Source of the DNA: Burkholderiales bacterium
GTDB taxonomy: Bacteria > Pseudomonadota > Gammaproteobacteria > Burkholderiales > SG8-41
DNA: 39,261 bases
Assembly: GCA_919902235.1 (NCBI GenBank)
Contig: CAKKQX010000190.1
Coordinates: 1 to 39,261 of the forward strand
Reading direction: 5' to 3'
The translations under genes and the position numbers were made by a program. How positions within the stretch are numbered: the first letter of the stretch is position 1; the number at the start of each line of letters is the position of its first letter. Positions 7,797 through 15,475 of the stretch are shown here, piece by piece. The notes under the pieces are model-generated. The model had not been told where the DNA came from and searched no databases. It saw nothing but the letters and a program-made list of their open reading frames with translations.

Positions 7797-8333
7797 ATGT
7801 CCCGTTATCGTCGCAGCCTTGTTCCCGGCGGCACGTATTTCTTCACGGTCAATTTGGCTGACCGGCGCAGCCGTCTTCTCGTCGAACACATTGACCGTCT
7901 GCGTGCGGCGTTTCAATCCGTTCGGGCGCGGCGTCCCTTTCAAACGATAGCGGTGTGCGTGTTGCCGGACCACCTGCACGCGATATTGCGGTTGCCGGAC
8001 GGTGATGCGGATTTTAGCGGGCGATGGAGTCTGGTCAAACGCCTGTTCTCCAGTGCATTGCCGGCGAGCGAAACTCTCGCGCCCAGCAAAGCTGCGAAGC
8101 GCGAGAAGGGAATCTGGCAACGGCGTTTCTGGGAGCACCAGATTCGCGATGATGTTGATCTGCAGCAGCACGTCGATTACGTGCATTTCAATCCGGTCAA
8201 GCATGGGCTGGTGCGGCAGGCGAAGGATTGGCCGCATTCTTCGTTTCATGCGCACGTCAGGCGCGGTGATCTGCAGGAAGATTGGGCTGGCGGGGCAGAC
8301 GATGGGGATGCTGCATTTGGAGAGCGCGGTTGA
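7797..8333 (+). CDS. rayT: REP-associated tyrosine transposase (RAYT, Y1/HUH family)
   Basis: The 178-residue protein is a Y1-type HUH transposase related to IS200/IS605 TnpA: N-terminal YRRSLVPGGTYFFTVNLADRR, the HUH motif in LPDHLHAIL (about residues 57-65) and the catalytic-tyrosine helix QQHVDYVHFNPVKHGLV near residue 125. RAYTs are single-copy, domesticated enzymes that cut and spread REP hairpins. The gene sits between two inverted REP copies, the standard REPtron arrangement. All key residues are present, so activity is plausible. It has no obvious ribosome site, consistent with low expression. The segment inserts between a Bug gene and rbgA. Confidence 0.93.
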   Translation: MSRYRRSLVPGGTYFFTVNLADRRSRLLVEHIDRLRAAFQSVRARRPFQTIAVCVLPDHLHAILRLPDGDADFSGRWSLVKRLFSSALPASETLAPSKAAKREKGIWQRRFWEHQIRDDVDLQQHVDYVHFNPVKHGLVRQAKDWPHSSFHAHVRRGDLQEDWAGGADDGDAAFGERG

Positions 8334-8355
8334 TGCGTTGTGTGGTGCGCATGAC

Positions 8356-8388
8356 CGCGTGGGCACGCTGCGCTTTGCCCACCCTACG
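8356..8388 (-). repeat. REP element, right inverted copy flanking RAYT
   Basis: Reverse-complement copy of the REP at 7735-7767, with one mismatch; the stem is TGCCCAC/GTGGGCA and the GTAG head faces outward at the right end. It ends 3 bp before the rbgA stop codon, where it could also act as a transcription or RNA-stability element. Confidence 0.88.
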
Positions 8389-8390
8389 TT

Positions 8391-9296
8391 TTATTGCGCG
8401 TCCGGAGAACTCTCGACCGCGTCCCCTGAATTGAGGATGACCGGTCTGACTTTGAAGGTAGACGGCGTCTCCAGACTCACGCGGCCGAGTGCGCCGCCGC
8501 GATAGTCGGTCATCAGGGTGATGGCCGCTTTGTCGAAATCGAGGCCCCCGCCTTTAAGACGGTAACCACGCTTCGCGGCAACGGTTTCGATCACGCTGAC
8601 GCCATCGATGGTTTTGTCATCGCCCGGCACGCCATAACGCGCGGCCAGCGCCTGTGGATAGCGCGCCAGTAAAATTTCCGCCAGAAACACCGCCACTTCG
8701 GATTCGATATAGGCCTTGGTGCCGATGATGTGGCTGGCGGCGAGCATCAGGCCATCGCTCGCGTGTTCGATGCGCGGCCACATCAGCCCCGGGGTGTCGG
8801 TGAGGCTCGCCGTGGAGGACAAATCGTAACGCGCGAGCGCCTTGGTCACCGCCGGCTCATCGCCCACCTTGGCCTTGCGTTGTTTGAGCAACGCGTTGAT
8901 CAGGGTTGATTTGCCGACGTTGGGCACGCCCATGATGAGCATGCGCAGCGGCTTGAAATTGTCGTTGCGGTGCGGCGCCAGTTTTTTGGCGGCAACCACT
9001 ATTTTCATGGCATCTCCCGGCTTCTTGGCCGAGAGCGCAATCGCCTGGACATTTTTTTGCGCGCTGAAAAACGTCAGCCAGGCCGACGTCGCATTGGGAT
9101 CGGCCAGATCCATCTTGTTGAGCACTTTGAGGCAGGGACGCTGGCGGTGGGTGCGTAACGTTGCAATCAGCGGATTCGCGCTCGCCATCGGGCAGCGCGC
9201 GTCGAGCACCTCGATCACCAGATCGTGATCCTTCATCGCCTTTTTGATCTTTTCGACCGCGACGGCCATGTGGCCGGGAAACCAGTTGATGGACAT
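8391..9296 (-). CDS. rbgA: Ribosome biogenesis GTPase RbgA/YlqF
   Basis: The 301-residue protein is a circularly permuted GTPase: N-terminal NWFPGHMA, G4 motif NKMD at 60-63, then G1 GVPNVGKS at 123-130, an AVTK segment and G3 DTPG at 167-170, followed by the C-terminal RNA-binding domain ending near residue 285. RbgA/YlqF assists late assembly of the large ribosomal subunit. Length is normal. The start MSINWFPGHM is the conserved family N-terminus. Its 3' end abuts a REP element. The usual PGVTK is EPAVTK here, a small departure in the switch region that does not by itself argue against function. Confidence 0.93.
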   Translation of the reverse strand: MSINWFPGHMAVAVEKIKKAMKDHDLVIEVLDARCPMASANPLIATLRTHRQRPCLKVLNKMDLADPNATSAWLTFFSAQKNVQAIALSAKKPGDAMKIVVAAKKLAPHRNDNFKPLRMLIMGVPNVGKSTLINALLKQRKAKVGDEPAVTKALARYDLSSTASLTDTPGLMWPRIEHASDGLMLAASHIIGTKAYIESEVAVFLAEILLARYPQALAARYGVPGDDKTIDGVSVIETVAAKRGYRLKGGGLDFDKAAITLMTDYRGGALGRVSLETPSTFKVRPVILNSGDAVESSPDAQ

Positions 9297-9322
9297 GTCG
9301 TTAATCGCCGGAATTGATGGTT

Positions 9323-9943
9323 TCAGGATAGAGTGCCATTGCCGGCTTTCCTGCGAGTGATTTCATCTGCCTGCTTGCAGGCGATGTCGATGGAGTTTCT
9401 GATGCGTTCCAGGTTGTCGACGTACTCCGGCAGCGCCGCCTCCGCGCGTTTGCGCAATGCCGCGGCGGTGACCAGGCCGTGGCGGGCGAGGGCGCGGATG
9501 TCGTCCTGATCCTGCGCGCTGAACCGCGACAGTTTTGACACTGCCAGATCGACCGGCGTCAGCAGCCGGATGTCGAGGCGGCGCGCGGCTATGCCGTCGA
9601 TGCTGACGGGGCGTGCGTCGTCGTAGGCGGCGTGGTGCAGCAGCGCGAAGCTGTCGTTGTGCTGCGTGTCGAAATAAAGCAGGCGGGCACGGCCGTCATT
9701 GCCCTGGTAGGCCACCTGCAGTTGCTGCGGATCGATCATCACGCGCGCAAAAATTTTGGCGTCGACGTCACGCGAGTAACGCTCCCCCGTATAAAAATGC
9801 ATCGCGGCGCCGCCGGCAATGCAAACGACCACCGGCTTTTTCGGCCTGGCCGGTCCCAGCGCGGCATCAATGCGCGACATCAGGGTGGCGAAGGCCCGCA
9901 GCCACGCCGGATCGGGTTGCAGCGGCGGATGTCTGGCGGTCAC
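9323..9943 (-). CDS. Probable nucleotidyltransferase toxin (DUF6036/AbiEii-like)
   Basis: The 206-residue protein resembles DUF6036/AbiEii-type nucleotidyltransferases: CIAGGAAMHFY gives the GG motif (G44-G45), RYSRDVDA gives the metal-binding D59-x-D61, and LTPVDLAVSKLSRFSAQDQDDI near residue 145 is the diagnostic segment with the K of the active site. Members act as toxins that modify tRNA or other targets and pair with an upstream antitoxin. The gene overlaps the upstream Phd-like gene by 4 bp (ATGA), which is the usual toxin-antitoxin order. The toxin role is inferred from this pairing; a housekeeping nucleotidyltransferase cannot be excluded. Confidence 0.75.
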   Translation of the reverse strand: MTARHPPLQPDPAWLRAFATLMSRIDAALGPARPKKPVVVCIAGGAAMHFYTGERYSRDVDAKIFARVMIDPQQLQVAYQGNDGRARLLYFDTQHNDSFALLHHAAYDDARPVSIDGIAARRLDIRLLTPVDLAVSKLSRFSAQDQDDIRALARHGLVTAAALRKRAEAALPEYVDNLERIRNSIDIACKQADEITRRKAGNGTLS

Positions 9944-10404
9944 TTTGCGGCGGGTTCAGGTGCGCGCAGGCGCGCTGCCAGCTGCGGCAGGAAGCGCGCG
10001 GCATGTACCGGCGTGCGCGCGAGCCAGCGGTTGAACGTGGCGGGCGTGGTCATGCCCGGGTGCAGGCGCTCCGCCAGCGCCAGCATGCGCGTGCGGTCAA
10101 AATCGTGTTCCGAGGCGAGCATGGTGGCGACGCCGGCCAGCGTCTGTGCGTCGCCCGCGCGCAGCCAGCGCGACGGCCGGAAATCGCCTTGTGCGCACAG
10201 TTCGACCACGCGCTCCTCGGCGCGCCGGTTCCAGCGCGGGGACTTCGCCGGGCGGGCGGCGGGCTTGCGGTTTTTTTCCGCGGGCGGCGGTACCAGCAAT
10301 GCGACGACGCGGCCGTGCCGCTGGATGGCCACGGGGCCGAGCGCAGCGCGCGCCAGCACCTCGCCGAGGCGGTTTTTCAGAGCGGTGGCATGAACGGTCT
10401 GCAT
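9940..10404 (-). CDS. Probable antitoxin with Phd/YefM-like N-terminus
   Basis: The 154-residue protein starts with a Phd/YefM-like DNA-binding fold (TALKNRLGEVLARA, then GPVAIQRHGRVVALLV, residues 6-38), followed by a basic Pro/Ala/Lys linker at about 40-60. A C-terminal helical domain ends in HPGMTTPATFNRWLARTP. It is longer than classical Phd antitoxins (about 75-90 residues), and the C-terminal part presumably binds the downstream nucleotidyltransferase. The 4-bp overlap couples expression. A TTAGCTAA palindrome at 10425-10432, 20 bp upstream of the start, is a candidate operator for autoregulation. Confidence 0.7.
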   Translation of the reverse strand: MQTVHATALKNRLGEVLARAALGPVAIQRHGRVVALLVPPPAEKNRKPAARPAKSPRWNRRAEERVVELCAQGDFRPSRWLRAGDAQTLAGVATMLASEHDFDRTRMLALAERLHPGMTTPATFNRWLARTPVHAARFLPQLAARLRAPEPAAK

Positions 10405-10727
10405 GGTGCAAAGAATATGCCGAATTAGCTAAAACAGCAAGTAATGTGAGTGCAGGTATATATAACTAATTGTTTTTAAATATTAATTTTTCGTCAATAT
10501 CTGAGTGCGCATGGCGAGTGGGTATCGCCCGATCAGTTTTGCCTGGTTGGGGAGGCAATCCAGGGCAGAACCGGGTAATGATTTGACATCGCTTTTGCCC
10601 TGTATTGAAATGCCGGCGTATTATCCTCAGGCAATGTATCCGTAGATCCCCGTTACTTGGACGGGAACCGACGTTAGGGCCCGGGCCATTACGGGCATTG
10701 GTTTGATGTTCAACAAAGGAGAAGACC
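10405..10727. other. Intergenic region between divergent antitoxin and cupin genes
   Basis: It holds the TTAGCTAA palindrome (10425-10432), an AT-rich stretch at 10455-10500 with copy 3 of the AT-rich motif, and a segment at 10549-10572 that resembles 11309-11332 on the far side of the cupin gene (about 20 of 24 aligned positions). I see no supported gene; a 91-codon minus-strand frame here has no family or ribosome site. Confidence 0.5.
10463..10478 (+). repeat. AT-rich intergenic 16-mer, copy 3
   Basis: TAACTAATTGTTTTTA matches 14 of 16 positions of the copies at 3404-3419 and 17243-17258. Located between divergent genes. Confidence 0.45.
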
Positions 10728-11264
10728 ATGAAACGACTCACTCTGTTTGTTGCTTTTGTAGCGTTGTTCCACGTAGTGGGCTACTCGTCCGCTCAGCAAT
10801 CAGTCGAACGGAAGGGCGTAGCAGCGACAGTCAAGCTTGGGGGAGAGAATTTCGGCTTTCTGAGTGAACTCAACGGCAAGTACAAGCTGGTCGCTACCCA
10901 GACAACCTTCGAACCGGGCGGATACGTAGGCGAGCACAACCACGTTGGCCCCGGGATTCGATATGTGGCTTCCGGTGAGATCACGCTCGTCGAGCAGGGC
11001 AAGGCAAGGATCTACAAGGCGGGCGACTATTTTTATGAAACAGGGGCCATCACCAATAGCGCCTCCAATAAAGGAGGTTCACCTACGGTCCTTATCACCT
11101 TTGAAATACTGCCTGCGGACTGGAAGGGAGGATCGGGGGTGCCCCCGAAATCTAAGTTAAAAGTCAGAATACTTTCGTCCCTTCCAGAACTCGGCCCTAA
11201 CCATCGCTTTCACACGCGCGCGCGAGCGGACTCTCGCGCGCCGGCAGTGAAGCGGGTCGTTTAA
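10728..11264 (+). CDS. Exported cupin-domain protein
   Basis: The 178-residue protein has a signal peptide ending near SSAQ (residues 1-23) and a single cupin barrel at about 50-130. Motif 1 is GEHNHVGPGIRYVASGE, with metal-ligand-type histidines, and motif 2 is the AGDYFYETGAITNSASN region. Small exported cupins of this type are of unknown function. AAAGGAGAAGACC precedes the ATG. The last 40 or so residues, after LPADWKGG, are basic and low in complexity, and their DNA includes a 9-bp GC hairpin (11218-11226 with 11233-11241). The authentic C-terminus may therefore have been extended by a mutation. Confidence 0.8.
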   Translation: MKRLTLFVAFVALFHVVGYSSAQQSVERKGVAATVKLGGENFGFLSELNGKYKLVATQTTFEPGGYVGEHNHVGPGIRYVASGEITLVEQGKARIYKAGDYFYETGAITNSASNKGGSPTVLITFEILPADWKGGSGVPPKSKLKVRILSSLPELGPNHRFHTRARADSRAPAVKRVV

Positions 11265-11479
11265 GGCAATCTCAAAACTTCCAACCAGTGCCCGGATTTG
11301 CCCTGCCCGGGGAAGCAATCAGGGGTCGAACCCATGGTGAGGTTTTAAGATAAGGCCCGCACCCGCCTTCAGGCAAGAAGGATAAGCCGGCTCACTACAA
11401 CATTCTTGCGCCGGAAAAAATATGGCATTATCCATTCCCGATTTTTGTTCGCGTTTGCCTGACAAGGGAGATACTGGCC

Positions 11480-12271
11480 ATGCCTAAGCTTGCAATCGCC
11501 GGCGGCGAGATTCATTACGACGAAGCCGGCAAAGGCGAGCCGCTGATTTTCGTCAGCGGACTCAACGGCGTGGGGCGCTACTGGCAGCCGCAGGTGCCGG
11601 TGTTCAGTCCGCATTTCCGCGTCATCACCTACGACCAGCGCGGCACCGGGGCGAGTGACAAACTACAGCGCGAATTCTCGCTCGACCGGATGGCCGAAGA
11701 ACTGCTCGCGCTGATGGATGCGCTCAAGATAGAGCGTGCAAATATCGTCGGCCTGTCCACCGGCGGCGCCATCGGTCAGACGCTCGCCATCGAGCATCCC
11801 GGGCGCGTCGCGCGGCTGGTGATGTGCAGTACCTGGACGCATTGCGATCCATGGTTCCGGCGGCTGTTCGAGGCGCGGCGCCTGATGTATCAGCAGGCGG
11901 GCCCTGAATTGCACGCGATGTTCCACCCGCTGTGGCTGTTCCCGCCCGATTATGTCAACGCGCACGACGCCGAGATCGACGAGGAGCGCAGGCGCGCCGC
12001 AGCGGGCGCGCCGCCGGTGGAAGTGTCGGTGGGGCGCATCGACGCGCTGCTCAGATTCGACCGTCGCGCGGGGCTCTCGCGTATCCAGGCACCGACGCTG
12101 ATCATCGCTTCCGACAACGATTACATCACGCCCAGCTATTACGCCGAATCACTGGCGCGCGCGATTCCCGGTTCAAGGCTGGTGGTGATGCAGGGCGGCG
12201 GGCATTCGATTTCGAAGACGCGGCCCGGGGAATTCAACCGGCTGGTGCTGGATTTTTTGCGCGCAGCGTGA
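11480..12271 (+). CDS. Alpha/beta-fold hydrolase
   Basis: The 263-residue protein is an alpha/beta hydrolase with an oxyanion-hole region VSGLNG, the YDQRGTGASD strand-loop, nucleophile elbow GLSTGG (S93), acid in SDNDYITP (D212 or D214) and base in GGGHSISK (H242). It is closest in layout to 3-oxoadipate enol-lactonase and RutD-like enzymes, but the substrate is not determined by sequence. The ATG at 11480 follows AAGGGAG. No same-strand partner lies close by; downstream DNA is repeat-rich. Confidence 0.88.
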   Translation: MPKLAIAGGEIHYDEAGKGEPLIFVSGLNGVGRYWQPQVPVFSPHFRVITYDQRGTGASDKLQREFSLDRMAEELLALMDALKIERANIVGLSTGGAIGQTLAIEHPGRVARLVMCSTWTHCDPWFRRLFEARRLMYQQAGPELHAMFHPLWLFPPDYVNAHDAEIDEERRRAAAGAPPVEVSVGRIDALLRFDRRAGLSRIQAPTLIIASDNDYITPSYYAESLARAIPGSRLVVMQGGGHSISKTRPGEFNRLVLDFLRAA

Positions 12272-12317
12272 GTTTGCGTTTTCGCATTTCTGCCGGATAG
12301 TCCCGCCCTCTCCCCGG

Positions 12318-12343
12318 CCCTCTCCCGCCGGGGCGGGAGAGGG
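12318..12343. repeat. GC-rich hairpin repeat, possible terminator
   Basis: CCCTCTCCCGCC and GGCGGGAGAGGG form a perfect 12-bp stem with a 2-base centre, 46 bp after the hydrolase stop. A degenerate relative with CCCTCT and GAGAGGG lies around 33304-33362. It resembles a dispersed proteobacterial intergenic repeat and may terminate transcription. Confidence 0.65.
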
Positions 12344-12431
12344 GGTGTCACCAGCGGAGACTCGGCGGGCTGTTGCATCGGTGATGCCGCGGTCTTTGCT
12401 CCCGGTTGTATGTTTCATTGCGGGCGCCCGG

Positions 12432-12619
12432 CTAGTGTCACGAGTCTGAAATTCGAAGATTAAATAACGGCAAGAATGAAACGGTATCCGAATTCCATGA
12501 CCTGTATGTTGCGGCACGAAGCGCGACGGGACAGGGTTGGGCACCCAGCGAGGAGTGCAACAAAGCCGCGGCGAACAAACCATGGAATTCCGCAAGTAAT
12601 TTCAGACTCAGGACACTAG
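12432..12619. mobile_element. MITE-like element, 188 bp with 22-bp terminal inverted repeats
   Basis: The ends, CTAGTGTCACGAGTCTGAAA-TT (12432-12453) and its inverted counterpart (12598-12619), match at 20 of 22 positions. A second, inner inverted pair is CCGAATTCCATG (around 12488) and CATGGAATTCCG (around 12581). Both ends carry CTAG, a possible target duplication. There is no coding capacity. The right end contains the stop codon of the adjacent Bug gene (TAG at 12618-12616). This suggests a non-autonomous element or a long hairpin repeat inserted at the gene's 3' end. Confidence 0.7.
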
Positions 12620-13602
12620 TCGGCGTGAATGCCCGCTTTCTTGATGACTTTTGCCCACTTCGCAATTTCCGCGCGGATGTATGCGGCGAATTGCTGGGGC
12701 GTGTTGCCGACCGGTTCGAATCCCTGGTTCATCAGGGTCTGGCGCGTCTCCGGGAGATTGAGCGCGGCAGCGACGTCGCGCTGAAATTTTTCCGCGACCG
12801 CGGCCGGCGTTCCGGCCGGCGCCATCAGGCCGCTCCATTGATTGACCTCGAACCCCGGAATGCCCGCTTGCGCCACTGTCGGCAGATCGGGGAACAGCGG
12901 CGAGCGCTTCTCGGTCGTGACCGCGAGGGCGCGCAGTTTGCCGGCCTTGATTTGTCCAAGCGCGGAAGGGATGTTGGGAAACATCATCTGCACCTGCCCG
13001 CTGACCAGATCGGCGATTGCCGGCGGCTGCCCTTTGTAGGGAACGTGAACGATGTCGGTCTTGGTGCTCGACTTGAACAGTTCGGCCGCCATATGCGCTG
13101 AAGCGCCGATGCCGGACGAGGCGTAATTCAACTGGCGCGGCCTGGCTTTGGCCAGCGCCACCAGCTCGCGCACGTTTCTTGCCGGCACGGAAGGATGAAC
13201 CACGAGGATGATCGGCGAGGACGATACCAGCGTAATCGGCGTGAAATCCTTGATGGGATCAAACAGCGGTTTGCGGCTCAGGCTCGGATAGGTGGTGAAG
13301 GTTGCGGGAACGAGCACGACCGTGTAACCGTCCGGCGCGGCGCGCGCGACCAGCTCCGTGCCAATGTTGCCTCCCGCCCCCGGCCGGTTGTCTATGATGA
13401 CTTGCTGCCCCCACATTTCGCCGAGCTTCTGCCCGAGCAGGCGGGACACGATGTCCGCTGCGCCCCCAGGGGGGAATGGCACTATCCAGCGCACGGACTT
13501 GGCCGGAAAAACGCGGGCGCTGTCTGTTCCCTGCGCACCCGCCGCGCCGGCCTGGATGCCAAGTCCGGCCATGAGCGCTGCTGCCAGAAGTTTGTGTTTC
13601 AT
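12616..13602 (-). CDS. Bug/TctC-family periplasmic receptor (2)
   Basis: The 328-residue protein has a signal peptide (MKHKLLAAALMAGLGIQAGAAG) and Bug signatures VRWIVPFPPGGAADIVSR, DNRPGAGGNIGTE, APDGYTVV, GASAHMAAELF, VPYKGQPPAIAD and a terminal WAKVIKKAGI. The ATG at 13602 follows GAGGATC; an in-frame extension to 13674 would overlap the space after the upstream flavoprotein. It is the last gene of an apparent operon with a TauD-type dioxygenase and a flavoprotein, so its ligand is probably the substrate or product of those enzymes. The stop codon lies within the terminal repeat of a MITE-like element. Confidence 0.93.
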   Translation of the reverse strand: MKHKLLAAALMAGLGIQAGAAGAQGTDSARVFPAKSVRWIVPFPPGGAADIVSRLLGQKLGEMWGQQVIIDNRPGAGGNIGTELVARAAPDGYTVVLVPATFTTYPSLSRKPLFDPIKDFTPITLVSSSPIILVVHPSVPARNVRELVALAKARPRQLNYASSGIGASAHMAAELFKSSTKTDIVHVPYKGQPPAIADLVSGQVQMMFPNIPSALGQIKAGKLRALAVTTEKRSPLFPDLPTVAQAGIPGFEVNQWSGLMAPAGTPAAVAEKFQRDVAAALNLPETRQTLMNQGFEPVGNTPQQFAAYIRAEIAKWAKVIKKAGIHAD

Positions 13603-13674
13603 GCAGAGATCCTCCCCGATTTGTTTATTGCGCGGCAATCCGGATTGCCGCCGCGCCGTGCCGCGCAGTGCCAA

Positions 13675-15414
13675 TTACACGGCCACCGCAGTTGTGGCGC
13701 CAGCCGGCGCCTCGGCTTCCTGAATGTCCGGGACGGGCCGTAGCGCATGCCTGACCGTTCCGTCTTCATTCCACAGGACAATGTTACCCAGAAACCGCGT
13801 GTCGTCGCGTTCCGGAAAATCCTGCCGGAAGTGTCCGCCGCGGCTTTCTTCGCGCTGCAGGGCCGCGGTTCCCAGCAAACGCGCCACCTGGATCAGGTTG
13901 CGGGTTTCAATCGACAGTCTCAGGCATTCGAATCGCTCGCGCGCCGTGTCGCCCAGCACGCCGATGCCGTCAAAGCGGGATTCGAGCGCATCGAGTTTTT
14001 CCAGTGCCTGATGCAGGCGCTCGGCATGCCGCACCTGCCCCGCTGATTCGACGACGAGTTGTTGCACCTCGTTGCGCCATTCCTCGGGAGATTGATCGGT
14101 CTCGCCGCGCTCAGACCATTCTTCAAGCATGTTCACCGCTGCGCGCCAGCCGCCCATCCCGGGCGCGAGCGGGGGGCGTTGGTCAGCCTCGCATGCTGCA
14201 GCCATGCCGGCGCGAAATCCGAAGACATAACTGTCGATAAGCGCCGCGCCGCCCAACCGGTTTGCGCCATGAATGCCGCCGGCCGCTTCTCCGCCCGCAT
14301 ACAGGCCCGCGAGTGTCGTGCGGCCCCATTCGTCGATGCGCAAGCCGCCGAGATAGGTGTGCGGGCAGCTCGTCACCTCCAGAAAGTCCTTGCTCATGTC
14401 GACGCCGCCGTTGCGGAAGGTCTTGATGACATCGGCGGAAGCGCCGTGATTAGCATCTTCGAATACGTGGCGGATGTCGATATAAACGGCATTGTTTTGC
14501 GTGCCGCGCCCCTCGAAGATTTCCATCGCCACCGCGCGGTTGATGCCCGACCGTGTCGAGCGTTCCATGCGTTCCGGGTCATAACGTTGCATGAAGCGTT
14601 CGCCGTGCTTGTTGAGCAGGTAACCACCCTCGTTGAGAAAGCCGCTGGAGTGCGGCGGATAGCCGGCGAGCTTCGCCGGCGCCGCGGTGATCAATTGGTA
14701 GTCTATGAATTCCATGTCGATCAGCTCCGCGCCGGCGCGCCATGCCATCGCATATCCATCCCCGGTAATGGTGGGCGGAGAGTCGTTGAGTGCATGAAGT
14801 TGCGGCGCGCCGCCCGTGGTAAGCACGGTCGAGCGTGCATGTACCACTACGGGAGTGCCTTCCCGGTAACGGAAGCCCCAGGCGCCGACGATGCGCCCAT
14901 GGTCGCGCAAGAGATCGACCAGCATGACGTGATCGATGGGGACAACGCCGGCCGCCCTGGTTTTTTTGGAGAGCGCGTTCATCAGCGGTTTGCCCATCAG
15001 TCGGCCGCAATGCACGAGCCGTGCGTAGCGGTGGGGGAAAGCGCCCATTTTCTGGTCATAGCGGCCGTCCGGCAGCTTTACCAGCCCGAGTCCCCAGGCA
15101 TCGAGTTCGATGGTGCGATCGATCGACTCTCTGCACATCAGGCTTGCAAGGCGTGGATTGCTCAGACCAAAACTGCCGCGAATCGTATCCTCGAAGAACA
15201 AATCGGGGTTGTCCAGCTCGTTGGAATGGCCGATGGCGATGGAATGGCCGCCACGCGCCATGGAGGAACTTCCGGATGCGTAAGTGCCTTTGGTCAGCAG
15301 CGCCGGCGTGACGCCCGAGCGCAGCGCGCCGATGGCTGCCATCATGCCGGCCACGCCGCCGCCGATAATCAGCACATCGGTGGTGATGTGCTGAACTTCA
15401 TTCGCTAACGCCAT
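13675..15414 (-). CDS. FAD-dependent SdhA/FrdA-like flavoprotein
   Basis: The 579-residue protein has the Rossmann FAD motif VLIIGGGVAGMMAA (GGGxxG at 18-23), an SSMARGGHS block near 48-56 and the family blocks HTYLGGLRID and GLYAGGEAAGGIHGANRLGGAAL near 350-390. A C-terminal helical domain has GHFRQDFPERDD, in which succinate dehydrogenase-type proteins bear the R/H cluster. It belongs to the succinate dehydrogenase, fumarate reductase, L-aspartate oxidase and adenylylsulfate reductase superfamily. No iron-sulfur or membrane subunit lies nearby, so it is likely a soluble oxidoreductase of an organic acid. It lies 61 bp after the dioxygenase gene and 72 bp before a Bug receptor. Confidence 0.9.
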   Translation of the reverse strand: MALANEVQHITTDVLIIGGGVAGMMAAIGALRSGVTPALLTKGTYASGSSSMARGGHSIAIGHSNELDNPDLFFEDTIRGSFGLSNPRLASLMCRESIDRTIELDAWGLGLVKLPDGRYDQKMGAFPHRYARLVHCGRLMGKPLMNALSKKTRAAGVVPIDHVMLVDLLRDHGRIVGAWGFRYREGTPVVVHARSTVLTTGGAPQLHALNDSPPTITGDGYAMAWRAGAELIDMEFIDYQLITAAPAKLAGYPPHSSGFLNEGGYLLNKHGERFMQRYDPERMERSTRSGINRAVAMEIFEGRGTQNNAVYIDIRHVFEDANHGASADVIKTFRNGGVDMSKDFLEVTSCPHTYLGGLRIDEWGRTTLAGLYAGGEAAGGIHGANRLGGAALIDSYVFGFRAGMAAACEADQRPPLAPGMGGWRAAVNMLEEWSERGETDQSPEEWRNEVQQLVVESAGQVRHAERLHQALEKLDALESRFDGIGVLGDTARERFECLRLSIETRNLIQVARLLGTAALQREESRGGHFRQDFPERDDTRFLGNIVLWNEDGTVRHALRPVPDIQEAEAPAGATTAVAV

Positions 15415-15475
15415 ATCAGATTTCTCTCGCCATCGTGCCAGCGCCCCGCGGAAAAGTACCGCAGCGTGACTTTGT

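Noticed and set aside
10466-10741. 91-codon minus-strand frame upstream of the cupin gene
   Set aside because: It overlaps the cupin ribosome site and start, lacks a family, and would occupy the promoter region of two divergent genes.
12711-12732. tRNA-like GGTTCGAATCCC sequence
   Set aside because: It is within the Bug receptor coding sequence (encoding the conserved NQGFEPVGNT end), with no acceptor stem or anticodon arm around it. A similar GGTTCGAACC at about 17431 is also inside a gene.
14059-15408. 449-codon plus-strand open frame
   Set aside because: It runs antisense inside the FAD flavoprotein, has no family features or ribosome site, and its composition follows from third-position GC bias on the opposite strand.
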